Shown here: positions 33,394 through 42,504 of the stretch, piece by piece
How the letters are laid out: every line of letters begins with the position of its first letter
How positions within the stretch are numbered: the stretch's first letter is position 1
Assembly (NCBI RefSeq): GCF_048323755.1
Contig: NZ_JBLWFS010000017.1
Span: forward strand, 1 to 64,000
Direction of reading: 5' to 3'
DNA from: Alkalihalobacterium sp048323755
GTDB lineage: Bacteria; Bacillota; Bacilli; Bacillales; Bacillaceae_F
DNA length: 64,000 nucleotides
Position numbers and translations under genes: made by a program
The notes under the pieces: model-generated
Told to the model about the DNA's origin: nothing
Databases searched by the model: none
Seen by the model: only the letters and a program-made list of their open reading frames with translations

Positions 33394-34590
33394 ATGACTA
33401 GAACAACTGAAATTATTGAAAAGACGGAGAAATATGGTGCCAAAAATTATCATCCGCTTCCGATTGTCATCGCCAAAGGTGAGGGTGTGTGGGTTGAAGA
33501 CCCTGAAGGAACTCGCTTCATGGATATGTTAAGTGCGTACTCTGCATTAAACCAAGGGCATCGCCACCCGAAAATTATACAAGCATTAAAAGACCAAGCA
33601 GACCGAATTACGCTTACGTCACGTGCTTTTCACAATGATAAATTAGGCGATTTTTATGAAAAAGTAACTGCACTAACACGAAAAGACATGGTTTTACCGA
33701 TGAATACAGGTGCAGAGGCGGTAGAAACAGCTGTAAAAGCGGCAAGACGTTGGGCATACGATGTCAAAGGTGTGGAAGACAATCAAGCGGAAATTATCGT
33801 TTGTGAAGAAAATTTTCATGGCCGTACGATGACCGCAGTATCGATGTCTTCTAGTGAGGAATATAAACGAGGTTTTGGCCCAATGCTTCCTGGAATAAAA
33901 GTAGTCCCTTACGGTGATTTAGAGGCCTTAAAAAATGCCATTTCAAAGAATACAGCGGCATTTATTGTTGAACCAATTCAAGGTGAAGCAGGGATTAATA
34001 TTCCACCTGAAGGATTTTTATTAAAAGCTTATGAACTTTGTAAACAAAAAAACGTATTATTTATCGCTGATGAAATACAAACAGGGTTAGGAAGAACGGG
34101 CAAATGGTTTGCGTGTGACTGGGAGAAGGTTGACCCAGACATGTTTATATTAGGAAAGGCGCTGGGTGGTGGAGTTATGCCGATTTCGGCTGTTGCGGGT
34201 GATGAGAACGTACTAGGAGTATTCAATCCAGGTTCACACGGTTCAACATTTGGTGGAAATCCACTTGCATGTGCTACTGCAGTTGCATCTTTAGAAGTAC
34301 TTGAAGAAGAAAACTTAGTTGAAAAGTCAGCAAATTTAGGTGCATATCTACTAAGTGAACTAAAAAAAATTGACCATCCTCATATTCATGAGGTGAGAGG
34401 AAGGGGATTATTTATTGGAATTGAATTAACGGTCCCTGCCAGACCTTATTGTGAAAAACTCAAAGAACTAGGACTGCTTTGCAAGGAAACCCATGAAAAT
34501 GTCATCCGTTTCGCACCACCACTTGTGATTACTCAAGAAGAATTAGATTGGGCACTTGAGCGGGTCCGCGCTGTTTTTAAAGCATCATAA
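33394..34590 (+). CDS. rocD: Ornithine aminotransferase
   Basis: PLP enzyme converting ornithine plus 2-oxoglutarate to glutamate semialdehyde (pyrroline-5-carboxylate) and glutamate. The 398 residues match RocD length (about 401) and show Y-G-A-K-N-Y-H-P-L-P near the start, M-N-T-G-A-E-A-V-E-T-A, the PLP-site F-I-A-D-E-I-Q-T-G-L-G-R-T-G-K and the lysine in I-L-G-K-A-L-G-G-G. H-G-S-T-F-G-G-N-P-L-A is also present. The ATG at 33394 follows GGAGG. It is driven by the adjacent sigma-54 promoter and presumably RocR, giving induction by arginine or ornithine. The ornithine-type architecture distinguishes it from ArgD. Confidence 0.95.
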   Translation: MTRTTEIIEKTEKYGAKNYHPLPIVIAKGEGVWVEDPEGTRFMDMLSAYSALNQGHRHPKIIQALKDQADRITLTSRAFHNDKLGDFYEKVTALTRKDMVLPMNTGAEAVETAVKAARRWAYDVKGVEDNQAEIIVCEENFHGRTMTAVSMSSSEEYKRGFGPMLPGIKVVPYGDLEALKNAISKNTAAFIVEPIQGEAGINIPPEGFLLKAYELCKQKNVLFIADEIQTGLGRTGKWFACDWEKVDPDMFILGKALGGGVMPISAVAGDENVLGVFNPGSHGSTFGGNPLACATAVASLEVLEEENLVEKSANLGAYLLSELKKIDHPHIHEVRGRGLFIGIELTVPARPYCEKLKELGLLCKETHENVIRFAPPLVITQEELDWALERVRAVFKAS

Positions 34591-34611
34591 ACAAAATAAA
34601 ATTAGATAATG

Positions 34612-34698
34612 AAAAGCCGGCTAAAGGAAAAGTACTTTTGGAGTGGTAATGGTTAAATGTTTAATCATACTTCAAATCCTGACTTCAGCCGGCTTTTT
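34612..34698 (+). terminator. Long-loop terminator of rocD
   Basis: AAAAGCCGGCT (34612-34622) and AGCCGGCTTTTT (34687-34698) are perfect arms enclosing a 64-base loop, ending in a T-run. Confidence 0.65.
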
Positions 34699-34852
34699 GA
34701 CTTCCTAATTTATAAAAGGGAAGTTAAGGTTGCTTTATAAGTAGGTGCAAAACATACATAACCTAATTAAATCTTTGTAAAATAAAGAATAATATTGCAA
34801 AATAGAATTTATATACATAAATTTATACTCCAATAACGAAAGGGTGGTACGG

Positions 34853-36022
34853 ATGATTAAGCTCATAAAAAATGGAACGGTGTATAGTCCTGAGTTTCAA
34901 GGAAAAAAAGATATTTTAATTGTGGATCGCCGAATAGGAGCAATGGATGACCACATCAATGTAGAAGGGCTTCCTAATGTAGAGGTACTGGACGCAGAAG
35001 GAAAACTTGTTGTTCCAGGGTTTATTGATAACCATGTTCATATTATGGGAGGAGGCGGCGAAGGAAGTTATCGGACACGAACGCCGGAGCTTCAACTCTC
35101 AGATGCGATAAGAGGTGGAATTACGACTTTAGTGGGTGTCATTGGGACAGACGGAACAACACGAACGATGGCAAGTCTTGTGGCCAAAGCAAAAGGTTTA
35201 AAAGAAGAAGGGGTGTCCTGTTTTATTCAGACAGGCTCTTACCAAGTCCCTGTTAAAACATTAACTGGCAGTGTTGAAGATGACATTATTTTAATAGAAG
35301 AAATCATCGGTGCTGGAGAAATTGCAATCGCTGATCACCGCTCTTCGCAACCTACATATGAGGAGTTAGCTAAGATAGCTTCTCAAGCGCGAGTCGCAGG
35401 AATGCTGTCTGGGAAAGCAGGAATTGTAAATGTCCATATTGGTGATAGCACTTCAAGGCTTTCTTTAATTGAAGAAGTTGTAGAAAAGACAGATATTCCA
35501 ATCCGACAGTTTTTACCGACTCACATTAACCGGAATCGGAAGTTATTTGAGGCGGGAATTAACTATGCTAAAAACGGCGGGTATGTCGATTTCACAACGT
35601 CGAGTATTGAGAAAAAAGTGACGAAAGGTCAAGTGAAATGCAGTGAAGGTCTAAAAGAAATGCTGGATGCTGGAGTGCCGCTTGAACATATTACTTTTAC
35701 TTCTGACGGACAAGCTAGTTTACCAGAGTTTGATGAAAACGGAGTGTTTATCGGATTACAAGTCGGTAGAGTGACGTCATTATACAAAGAGGTCAAAGAT
35801 GCAATTATTGACGAAAAAATAGAGGTGGAAAAAGCGATAAAGGTCATCACTTCGAATCCTGCTGATATATTAAAGTTTACTACGAAGGGTTATATTGAAG
35901 CAGGAAGGGATGCCGATCTCGTTTTCCTCGATCAAGAAACGTATGACATAGAGTCCGTTATTGCTTTAGGGCAAAAGATGATGTGGGAAGGCGATGTCCT
36001 TGTGAAAGGGACATTTGAATAA
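34853..36022 (+). CDS. iadA: Isoaspartyl (beta-aspartyl) dipeptidase
   Basis: Binuclear-metal amidohydrolase that cleaves beta-aspartyl dipeptides from damaged proteins, recycling aspartate. In 389 residues it shows the amidohydrolase layout: P-G-F-I-D-N-H-V-H-I-M-G-G-G-G-E-G (about 55-71) with the H-x-H metal pair, I-A-D-H-R-S-S-Q-P (about 160), L-P-T-H-I-N-R-N (about 222) and the catalytic Asp in T-F-T-S-D-G-Q (about 283). G-G-G-G-E-G after HVH is characteristic of IadA. ATG at 34853 follows AAAGGGTGG. Monocistronic, within an amino-acid-catabolism cluster. Confidence 0.9.
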   Translation: MIKLIKNGTVYSPEFQGKKDILIVDRRIGAMDDHINVEGLPNVEVLDAEGKLVVPGFIDNHVHIMGGGGEGSYRTRTPELQLSDAIRGGITTLVGVIGTDGTTRTMASLVAKAKGLKEEGVSCFIQTGSYQVPVKTLTGSVEDDIILIEEIIGAGEIAIADHRSSQPTYEELAKIASQARVAGMLSGKAGIVNVHIGDSTSRLSLIEEVVEKTDIPIRQFLPTHINRNRKLFEAGINYAKNGGYVDFTTSSIEKKVTKGQVKCSEGLKEMLDAGVPLEHITFTSDGQASLPEFDENGVFIGLQVGRVTSLYKEVKDAIIDEKIEVEKAIKVITSNPADILKFTTKGYIEAGRDADLVFLDQETYDIESVIALGQKMMWEGDVLVKGTFE

Positions 36023-36069
36023 GTCTCAAGTAATAAGAACCGGTAATTTAAATCTTGTTAGTACAGACA

Positions 36070-36103
36070 AAACGGAGTGCACTGGCACTCCGTTTCGTTT
36101 GTA
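36070..36103. terminator. Terminator between iadA and the convergent LVIVD gene
   Basis: AAACGGAGTGC (36070-36080), loop ACTG, GCACTCCGTTT (36085-36095), then T-rich sequence; the perfect stem can serve both strands. Confidence 0.8.
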
Positions 36104-36120
36104 GTTTCGTAGTGGGTGAT

Positions 36121-37524
36121 TTAGTTTCTACCATGACTATTGCCATTGTTTTTAAGAAGAACTTTAAGTCCTTGCCCCATGTCAGATGCTAATACATAGT
36201 TTCTGTCTACAAATACGCCCCAAACGTTTGAACCTTCTGGTGTGTAGCGAGCAATTTCTACAGGGTTACTAGGATCGGTAATATCAACGGCTAGAACACC
36301 ACCTGAATAGTAAGATAAGTATAAAGTGTTTCCGTGAACTTTTGGATCATGGACAGTCTTAGCAAACGAAACAACAGGAGCAGAAAAATCATACGTTAAG
36401 TCTGTTTTAAATTCACTTAGTAATACTGGATTTGTCTTATCTTTAATATCAAAAATGCGTGTATAACCGTAGGCGCTTTCGTATCTTGCACCGTGTGGAT
36501 TAGCGATTTCACGAGTTTCAATCAGAACAGTTCCACCTTTAGCAAGTGCTGCAGAGTGAGCTGCACCTTTTTGGTTGTCTGCATATTCTGTTCGTCCAAG
36601 GTAAACTGGATTTTCTGGATCTTTAATATTGAAAATCACTGTCCCTAAATCCCACATCGACACATAAGCATGTTGTGCGTTATTGTCGGTAATTACACTA
36701 TGATTAAATACAGGGCGTGTTTTCCCGTCTGGAGATGCCCAGTGGTAACCGTTGAAATCTTCTGCGACTTCATCTAGCTCTCTTGGATCCCATTGCCATA
36801 ATAATTCAGGTTCTGCTGGGTTAGTTACATCAATAATTTGAAAGTCTTTCTGTTCTCCGTGAGTGTAATAGTCTGCATATGGATTTGAAGCTAGGACAAG
36901 AGCACGATTTCCTTGCGTTGTTAAGTAGAGCTCATGTGTCCCTGTAATTATTCGATCTAATTCATAAAAGCCTAAGCGCTCTGGGTTATAAGGGTCCGTT
37001 ACATCATAAAGTAACACACCGCCGACACTGTTTGGTCTGTTAGCATTATTTCTAGAGGTTTGCTGTAAACTTACTGCTGCTAAGTCGCCTTTAAAATGTG
37101 GAGTATTAACAGATTTAACAATTACTTTTTCTTGCCAAGTATTTGGAATCTCATCTGCAAAAACTGCGACTTCAACTGGATTTGAAGGGTCTTTTAGGTC
37201 AAAGACTCTTACGCCACCGTTCGCGCCATTTGCCGTATGGGTGCCAGTATAAGCAAAGCCTTTATGGGCATAGACATCCGCCATATTATTTTGAACTCCA
37301 TTTTTTACTTCAATTTGTACGGCAGCAGCTTCTCTTAGGAACGAGAGGTTTTTCTCTCCTGTCATGGAATGGGTTAAAGTTTGAATTGCATCATGATCAA
37401 ATACATAAGCTTCTTTTGAAACGCCTTCTTCCAGCGCATCATGTGCAAATACAACAGGAGAAAATGCTGAGAATGCGAGGACTCCTGCCAGTGTAGTATT
37501 AATAAATAATTTCTTTTTGTTCAA
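36121..37524 (-). CDS. Secreted LVIVD-repeat beta-propeller protein
   Basis: Exported protein of 467 residues with a cleavable signal (basic start, hydrophobic core, V-F-A before H-D-A, about residue 28). The rest repeats a blade motif of the LVIVD type, for example V-R-V-F-D-L-K-D-P-S-N-P-V-E-V, L-L-Y-D-V-T-D-P-Y-N-P-E and V-D-I-T-D-P-S-N-P-V-E-I, at least six times, predicting a beta-propeller. Function of LVIVD proteins is unknown; surface binding is likely. Start is probably TTG at 37524, eight bases after GGAGG; an upstream TTG overlaps that site. The region upstream carries palindromes shared with adeR. Confidence 0.8.
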   Translation of the reverse strand: MNKKKLFINTTLAGVLAFSAFSPVVFAHDALEEGVSKEAYVFDHDAIQTLTHSMTGEKNLSFLREAAAVQIEVKNGVQNNMADVYAHKGFAYTGTHTANGANGGVRVFDLKDPSNPVEVAVFADEIPNTWQEKVIVKSVNTPHFKGDLAAVSLQQTSRNNANRPNSVGGVLLYDVTDPYNPERLGFYELDRIITGTHELYLTTQGNRALVLASNPYADYYTHGEQKDFQIIDVTNPAEPELLWQWDPRELDEVAEDFNGYHWASPDGKTRPVFNHSVITDNNAQHAYVSMWDLGTVIFNIKDPENPVYLGRTEYADNQKGAAHSAALAKGGTVLIETREIANPHGARYESAYGYTRIFDIKDKTNPVLLSEFKTDLTYDFSAPVVSFAKTVHDPKVHGNTLYLSYYSGGVLAVDITDPSNPVEIARYTPEGSNVWGVFVDRNYVLASDMGQGLKVLLKNNGNSHGRN

Positions 37525-37672
37525 ACGAACGACCTCCAATTATTTGAATTTTATTACATTTCAGATTATATCTATATTTTATCTTGTTCACTATATTTAA
37601 CGTTCTTGGTATTTCGACAGTCGAAATTTTATAGTAGATTAGTAGCGGGACGTGGTTATTTAAAGAGGTTTG

Positions 37673-37686
37673 TTCAATATATTGAA
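37673..37686. promoter_or_regulatory. Palindrome with CAATATATTG core, site 1
   Basis: TTCAATATATTGAA is a perfect 14-bp palindrome in the 441-bp divergent region between the LVIVD gene and adeR. Its core recurs 194 bp downstream. Confidence 0.45.
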
Positions 37687-37867
37687 TTTATATAAATGCG
37701 ATAAAAGTATTGTGAGAAAATCTACTTTTTCTCGTGAAAGTTAGTTCAATTATCATGTTAAAAAAAGTAAGTACTATCAATTTAGTGTAAAAGTAGGGTT
37801 TTTATAAGATTTTATAAAAAAAGTGAAAAATCAGCTCTATATATAACATTTTTTGAAGGATTTAACT

Positions 37868-37879
37868 GCAATATATTGC
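37868..37879. promoter_or_regulatory. Palindrome with CAATATATTG core, site 2
   Basis: GCAATATATTGC is a perfect 12-bp palindrome, 86 bp upstream of adeR. It shares the ten-base core with site 1, so one dimeric regulator may bind both. No other feature was recognised in this region. Confidence 0.45.
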
Positions 37880-37965
37880 CGCTTTTGAAACGGTTTTTCT
37901 AGTTACGAGATCAAAAATTCGGTACAATAAGAGGAGTAGAAGACGGAGAAGCAAGGGGATTAAAT

Positions 37966-39213
37966 ATGAGTGATTACAACTCAAAAAAAAATGAATTTAA
38001 AGTTGCGTTCAGTAACTTACAGGAAGTCGTTGATAAAATTAGTGAACTGCTTCATTGTCCTGTGACACTTGAAGATGAGACCCATCGGTTAATAACGTAC
38101 AGTAAACACGATATTCATACAGATCCAGCAAGGCTAGAAACGATCATTAGTCGTCAAGTCCCCTTTAAAGTAACACAACGGTTGTGGAAGCAAGGAATCA
38201 TTCAGAAATTAAATGAGAGTAATCAACCTTTACGAATAAAAGCAATTGAAGATATCGGCTTAGGAAATCGAGTCGCCATCTCTATTCGACAAAAAGACGA
38301 TGTTTTAGGATATATTTGGGTTATAGAGATGGAAAATACGATCGATGAAGCTGGGTTTGACCTGCTAACGGTGGCAGCCGAAACTTTGCGAGTGTTTTTA
38401 ATTAAACATCGCTTACAACAACGGAAGGAAACAGAGGGACAGCAACGTTTCTTTTGGAGGTTACTAAATAACAGTTACCCAAAAAGAGAGGACATTATCG
38501 AAGGATTTAATAAACTGCAAGTAGATATCCCAGACCGCTTTGCTATTGCCAGCTTCCGATTTTCAACTAGGATTACTTCTAGACAAGAACAGCAATTTAT
38601 TACGTATCTCCATGCCAATCAGGATTTGGAATTGGTATTTTATTATATTGACCAATATGATTTTACACTTTTCCTCTCACCTAAACATCGACAGATTACG
38701 TTACAAAAGCTACCTATTATAATAGAAGATATTGTTACTTCTTTTAGTGGAAAAGAAAAAGGCCCCATTCAAGTAATAGGTGGGTGCAGTCAGTTATATA
38801 CAAAAATAGAGCGAATCGATAAAGCCTACCGTGAAGCACTTACTGTCATAGATTTGAAAGAAACATATGCAGGTGAGTTAACATCGACTTATGGTTATTG
38901 GGAATTGGGTGTTTTTAAATACCTGGATATTATGATTGAGAGAAAAGCAGAAGACAGTATTGATTGTTTTCCGATTTCGTTCTTAACTGAGTATGATGAA
39001 AAAAATCAAACGAATTTATTGGAAACATTAGAAGTGTTTTTGAATATGGATGGGAATGTAAATGAAGCGTCTAAAGAACTGCATGTACACCCCAATACGT
39101 TAAACTATCGAATGAAAAGAATTGTGGAGTTAACAGGAATAAAACTGAAAGATCCTAAATTAAAGCTGGATTTATACTTAGAGTTTAAAATAAGAAGGTG
39201 GATGGGCAAGTAA
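37966..39213 (+). CDS. adeR: PucR/CdaR-family regulator, AdeR-like activator of ald
   Basis: DNA-binding regulator of 415 residues. An N-terminal sensor part (about 15-150, GAF-like) is followed by the CdaR GGDEF-like middle region (about 170-300). The PucR C-terminal HTH contains N-V-N-E-A-S-K-E-L-H-V-H-P-N-T-L-N-Y-R (about 363-381). B. subtilis AdeR (YukF), the activator of alanine dehydrogenase, has this architecture and lies next to ald; here the gene sits 114 bp upstream of ald on the same strand, which is the main basis for the name. The ATG follows AAGGGGA. Confidence 0.75.
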   Translation: MSDYNSKKNEFKVAFSNLQEVVDKISELLHCPVTLEDETHRLITYSKHDIHTDPARLETIISRQVPFKVTQRLWKQGIIQKLNESNQPLRIKAIEDIGLGNRVAISIRQKDDVLGYIWVIEMENTIDEAGFDLLTVAAETLRVFLIKHRLQQRKETEGQQRFFWRLLNNSYPKREDIIEGFNKLQVDIPDRFAIASFRFSTRITSRQEQQFITYLHANQDLELVFYYIDQYDFTLFLSPKHRQITLQKLPIIIEDIVTSFSGKEKGPIQVIGGCSQLYTKIERIDKAYREALTVIDLKETYAGELTSTYGYWELGVFKYLDIMIERKAEDSIDCFPISFLTEYDEKNQTNLLETLEVFLNMDGNVNEASKELHVHPNTLNYRMKRIVELTGIKLKDPKLKLDLYLEFKIRRWMGK

Positions 39214-39250
39214 CTTTGTAAAAATACACAAAGACACTTGCTCTTTTTTT
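39206..39250 (+). terminator. Terminator between adeR and ald
   Basis: GCAAGT (39206-39211) with ACTTGC (39236-39241) and inner CTTTGT/ACAAAG pairs form a stem followed by seven T. It overlaps the adeR stop codon, so ald needs its own promoter. Confidence 0.65.
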
Positions 39251-39327
39251 AGGAGTTTAACAAAGCCGGAAATCTTTATAATCTATATACTGTAATTAAA
39301 GTAATTAGTTTATAGGAGGCATGTCCA

Positions 39328-40455
39328 ATGATTATCGGCGTTCCTACAGAGATCAAAAATAATGAAAACCGCGTTGCACTTACGCCAGCAGGTGTTGTGG
39401 CCCTAACTAACGCAGGTCATCAAGTATTAATTCAAGACCAAGCGGGAGTTGGCAGCGGATTTACAAACGAAGATTATACAGCAGCAGGCGCGCAAATTAT
39501 TGCTTCTGCCAAAGAGGTCTGGAACCAAGCTGAAATGGTTATGAAAGTGAAGGAACCCCTTCCATCAGAGTACGAATACTTCCGTAAAGGATTAATTTTA
39601 TTCACATACTTGCATTTAGCTGCAGAACCAAGTCTAGCTCAAGCATTAGTTGAAAAAGAAGTTACAGCTATTGCTTACGAAACAGTTGAAGTGAACCGTA
39701 CTCTTCCATTACTGACTCCAATGAGTGAAGTAGCGGGACGTATGGCTGCGCAAATTGGTGCTCAATTCCTTGAAAAACCTAAAGGTGGAAAAGGGATTTT
39801 ACTATCAGGTATTCCTGGTGTGAAAAGAGGAAAAGTTACCATCATTGGCGGCGGTGTTGTTGGTACAAATGCTGCGAAAATTGCAATCGGTTTAGGTGCA
39901 GAAGTAACAATGATCGACTTAAGCCCTGAGCGTTTACGTCAACTAGATGATATTTTTGGAAACTCTATTCAAACATTAATTTCGAATCCATTAAATATAG
40001 CTGAAGCAGTAAAAGAAAGTGATCTCGTTATTGGAGCTGTTCTTATTCCAGGAGCTAAGGCACCAAAGCTTGTCACTGAAGAAATGATCCAATCGATGAC
40101 AACAGGTTCGGTTGTTGTTGATGTTGCGATCGACCAAGGTGGTATTATCGAAACGGTTGACCAAATTACAACTCACGATAATCCAACGTATGTTAAGCAT
40201 GGTGTTGTTCATTATGCAGTTGCTAATATGCCAGGTGCTGTTCCGCGTACATCTACGATCGGATTAACGAATGTTACAGTTCCTTATGCATTACAAATTG
40301 CTAATAAAGGTGTACAAAAAGCGATCACTGATAACACAGCATTAAAATTAGGTGTTAATGCTGCAAATGGTGCAATCACATATGAAGCAGTAGCTAAAGC
40401 TTTAGATATGTCGTATGTATCAGTAGAACAAGCAATAACTGGAGTTACTGCATAA
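39328..40455 (+). CDS. ald: Alanine dehydrogenase
   Basis: NAD-dependent oxidative deamination of L-alanine to pyruvate and ammonium, important for alanine use and sporulation. The 375 residues match the family (B. subtilis Ald 378): M-I-I-G-V-P-T-E-I-K at the start, E-N-R-V-A-L-T-P (Arg15), V-M-K-V-K-E-P-L (catalytic Lys about 74), L-F-T-Y-L-H-L-A (His about 95), the NAD-fold I-G-G-G-V-V-G-T-N-A-A (about 173-183) and a C-terminal P-R-T-S-T-x-x-L-T-N. ATG at 39328 follows AGGAGG. Regulation by the adjacent AdeR-like protein is expected. Confidence 0.96.
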   Translation: MIIGVPTEIKNNENRVALTPAGVVALTNAGHQVLIQDQAGVGSGFTNEDYTAAGAQIIASAKEVWNQAEMVMKVKEPLPSEYEYFRKGLILFTYLHLAAEPSLAQALVEKEVTAIAYETVEVNRTLPLLTPMSEVAGRMAAQIGAQFLEKPKGGKGILLSGIPGVKRGKVTIIGGGVVGTNAAKIAIGLGAEVTMIDLSPERLRQLDDIFGNSIQTLISNPLNIAEAVKESDLVIGAVLIPGAKAPKLVTEEMIQSMTTGSVVVDVAIDQGGIIETVDQITTHDNPTYVKHGVVHYAVANMPGAVPRTSTIGLTNVTVPYALQIANKGVQKAITDNTALKLGVNAANGAITYEAVAKALDMSYVSVEQAITGVTA

Positions 40456-40493
40456 TTCAAACGTTTTCCCCAAAAATGTTTAATTATATATAG

Positions 40494-40531
40494 AAAAAGA
40501 GGAAAAGCCATATTGGTTTTTCCTCTTTTTA
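40494..40531 (+). terminator. Rho-independent terminator of ald
   Basis: AAAAAGAGGAAAA (from 40494) pairs with TTTTTCCTCTTTTT (40517-40530) around a GCC-ATATT-GG tip, ending in T residues. Confidence 0.85.
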
Positions 40532-40537
40532 TTTTAG

Positions 40538-40624
40538 CGCTGTTAAATCAACGGAGATCAACAGTATAATTTAACAGCGTTATTATAAAACGGTCCAATA
40601 GTAACAAAGTTTATGACATCAGCC
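40538..40624. repeat. Inverted repeat plus half-copy of the palindromic element seen in the glg operon
   Basis: CGCTGTTAAAT (40538-40548) and ATTTAACAGCG (40569-40579) are perfect arms. Immediately after, 40589-40624 (AACGGTCCAATAG through ATCAGCC) matches the right end of the element at 47794-47911. The remaining gap to 40778 is AT-rich with nothing recognised. Confidence 0.6.
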
Positions 40625-40778
40625 TTTTACAATATTAAGCTTATGTAATTTACAAATCTAAAGCAATATTCATGTTAAATTAATATGCTCTTAATATATA
40701 TTTGTTATCTTTTACTAATATACACTGAGCATTAAACATGTTTGAAAAGAATGTAAATGAACACTCCGGGAGGCACCG

Positions 40779-41597
40779 ATGAAAGATTACAAAATATTTT
40801 TCTTTCATTTAGATAGTTTGATAGTAACAAATCATGTAACATTTCCATACACAAACGAAGTCATCCACTTATTGAAGAAACAAAGTAAAAAAGTATATTT
40901 TTTAACGAACCAACTAGACCGCGTCACATCCATAAAAAAACAATTGGAATCATTCGGTTTAAAAGTGGCTCTAAATCAAATCATTACTCCGATGCACGCT
41001 ATACAAGATTACTTTAGTGATAGAATTAAAATGGTCAGTTTGTTTATTGTAGGTTCCGATATCATAAAAGAAGAAATGCGTAAAAAAGGAAGTCATATTT
41101 TAGCTTCTTCGACCGAGAAAACAAAGGGAGAGGTTTATGTTATTCTTTCGTTGACAAATACTTTAGAAATAGAAGAATTACAAGATGCGTTTTCTCTTTT
41201 ACAACGAGGAGCGAAGCTGATTATGTTAAATCCTAATTTAAATGGCCCTATCCTAAATGAAATTTTATTAGAATCAGGGTCAATAGGAAGAGTCTTTACG
41301 AGTGAGCAACCGATTAGTAGATTGAACATAAATGTAATGGGGAAACGATCGATTTGGATGCAACAAGTGTTATTAAAGTTGCTTCATCATCAATACGGTC
41401 AAGCTGTAATGGTTAGTCATTCATTTACTAGTCATGTGGCGATAGGTCAAGCTCTAGGAATCGATACAGTTTTACTCACAGGTGACCAAACGCAAGAAGA
41501 AGTATTAAACGTAAAGCAAAAACCAACCTATACGTTTTCAAGCTTGGAAGAATTTTATGACGAACTAAAAGGTAAGGAATTGGTAGAGGATCAATAA
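40779..41597 (+). CDS. Degenerate NagD-like HAD protein, catalytic residues lost
   Basis: A 272-residue protein with the overall plan of NagD/HAD-IIA phosphatases: motif II Y-F-L-T-N-Q (about 38-43), a cap region, G-K-R-S-I-W (motif III Lys about 187) and a final L-G-I-D-T-V-L-L-T-G. The catalytic parts are altered. Motif I, normally D-x-D-G-T, reads F-H-L-D-S-L (nucleophile Asp replaced by His), and motif IV, normally G-D-x-x-x-T-D, reads V-S-H-S-F-T-S-H. Phosphatase activity is therefore unlikely; a binding or regulatory pseudoenzyme is inferred. ATG follows GGGAGG. The frame is intact, so it is not an ordinary pseudogene. Confidence 0.75.
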   Translation: MKDYKIFFFHLDSLIVTNHVTFPYTNEVIHLLKKQSKKVYFLTNQLDRVTSIKKQLESFGLKVALNQIITPMHAIQDYFSDRIKMVSLFIVGSDIIKEEMRKKGSHILASSTEKTKGEVYVILSLTNTLEIEELQDAFSLLQRGAKLIMLNPNLNGPILNEILLESGSIGRVFTSEQPISRLNINVMGKRSIWMQQVLLKLLHHQYGQAVMVSHSFTSHVAIGQALGIDTVLLTGDQTQEEVLNVKQKPTYTFSSLEEFYDELKGKELVEDQ

Positions 41598-41716
41598 ATT
41601 TTGAAGTTTGAAAGAGGAATAAAGTGGTTATTTACGAATAGCTATAACAAATATAAGACAGATGTACAAGATAAAGTTTACTAGTGGCTGCAGTATTAAT
41701 GAAAGAAGGGGTAAGA

Positions 41717-42457
41717 ATGAAAAAGGTACAAACGGAAGTTTTTGCACACCGGGGATTGTCTGGTCTTTATCCTGAAAACACGATGGTTGCTTTCAAAGCA
41801 GCGGCAAAGTTGCCTATTGATGGGATTGAATTAGATGTACAATTAACGAAAGATAATGTGCCTGTCATTATTCATGATGTGACGTTGGAGCGAACAACAG
41901 AAGGACAAGGGATGGTACGTGATCATACACTAGAACAATTGATGACATACAGTGCTGGAGCTTGGTACAGTGAACAATTTCGTCAGGAGAAAATTCCAAC
42001 TTTAGAGGAAGTATTAATCTGGGCAAAGAATTATGCTTTCAAGCTTAATTTAGAGTTAAAGTGTCCATCTTGGGAACGGAAAGAAATGTGGGGAGCTGTT
42101 AAGAGTTTAATCCATCGCCATGGTATGAGTGATCGCATTCTGATTTCTTCTTTTGATCATGTGTTAATTGCCAGTATAGAAAAAGAGGAAACACCAGTAG
42201 AGACGGCGGTTATTGTTGTTGCTGGATTGTTCCAACCGCTGTCTTATATCCAATCAACAGGTACAAGAGGATTTCATTACTTTTTTCCAATGATGCTAGA
42301 TGGTGAGATAAAGCCCCTGATGGAAGCAGGCATTTCAGTGAGGTCTTATACGATTAATGATAAACAAATGATGAAACAAGCCTTTCAAAGTCGAGTGACT
42401 GGAATATTTACAGACTATCCACATGTTGCTCTTCAAATTAGAGAAGAAATACAATAA
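41717..42457 (+). CDS. Glycerophosphodiester phosphodiesterase (GDPD family)
   Basis: Hydrolyses glycerophosphodiesters to glycerol-3-phosphate and an alcohol. The 246-residue TIM-barrel has the signature F-A-H-R-G (about 8-12), Y-P-E-N-T (about 17-21), E-L-D-V-Q (about 38-42) and I-I-H-D (about 51-54), supplying the catalytic His pair and metal-binding Glu/Asp; N-L-E-L-K follows. No signal peptide, so it is the cytoplasmic UgpQ type rather than secreted GlpQ. Start is the ATG at 41717 with AAGGGG; two earlier in-frame ATG lack such a site. Terminator follows. Confidence 0.9.
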   Translation: MKKVQTEVFAHRGLSGLYPENTMVAFKAAAKLPIDGIELDVQLTKDNVPVIIHDVTLERTTEGQGMVRDHTLEQLMTYSAGAWYSEQFRQEKIPTLEEVLIWAKNYAFKLNLELKCPSWERKEMWGAVKSLIHRHGMSDRILISSFDHVLIASIEKEETPVETAVIVVAGLFQPLSYIQSTGTRGFHYFFPMMLDGEIKPLMEAGISVRSYTINDKQMMKQAFQSRVTGIFTDYPHVALQIREEIQ

Positions 42458-42464
42458 TCACGAG

Positions 42465-42499
42465 GGCTAAACCATACTTTGATATTGGTTTAGCCTTTA
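42465..42499. terminator. Terminator between GDPD and LysM genes
   Basis: GGCTAAACC (42465-42473) pairs perfectly with GGTTTAGCC (42487-42495), followed by TTTA; it separates convergent genes. Confidence 0.7.
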
Positions 42500-42504
42500 T
42501 AATT

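Noticed and set aside
37888..37902. Catabolite-responsive (cre) site upstream of adeR
   Set aside because: TTGAAACGGTTTTTC resembles a cre box but lacks one base of spacing and the central CG alignment.
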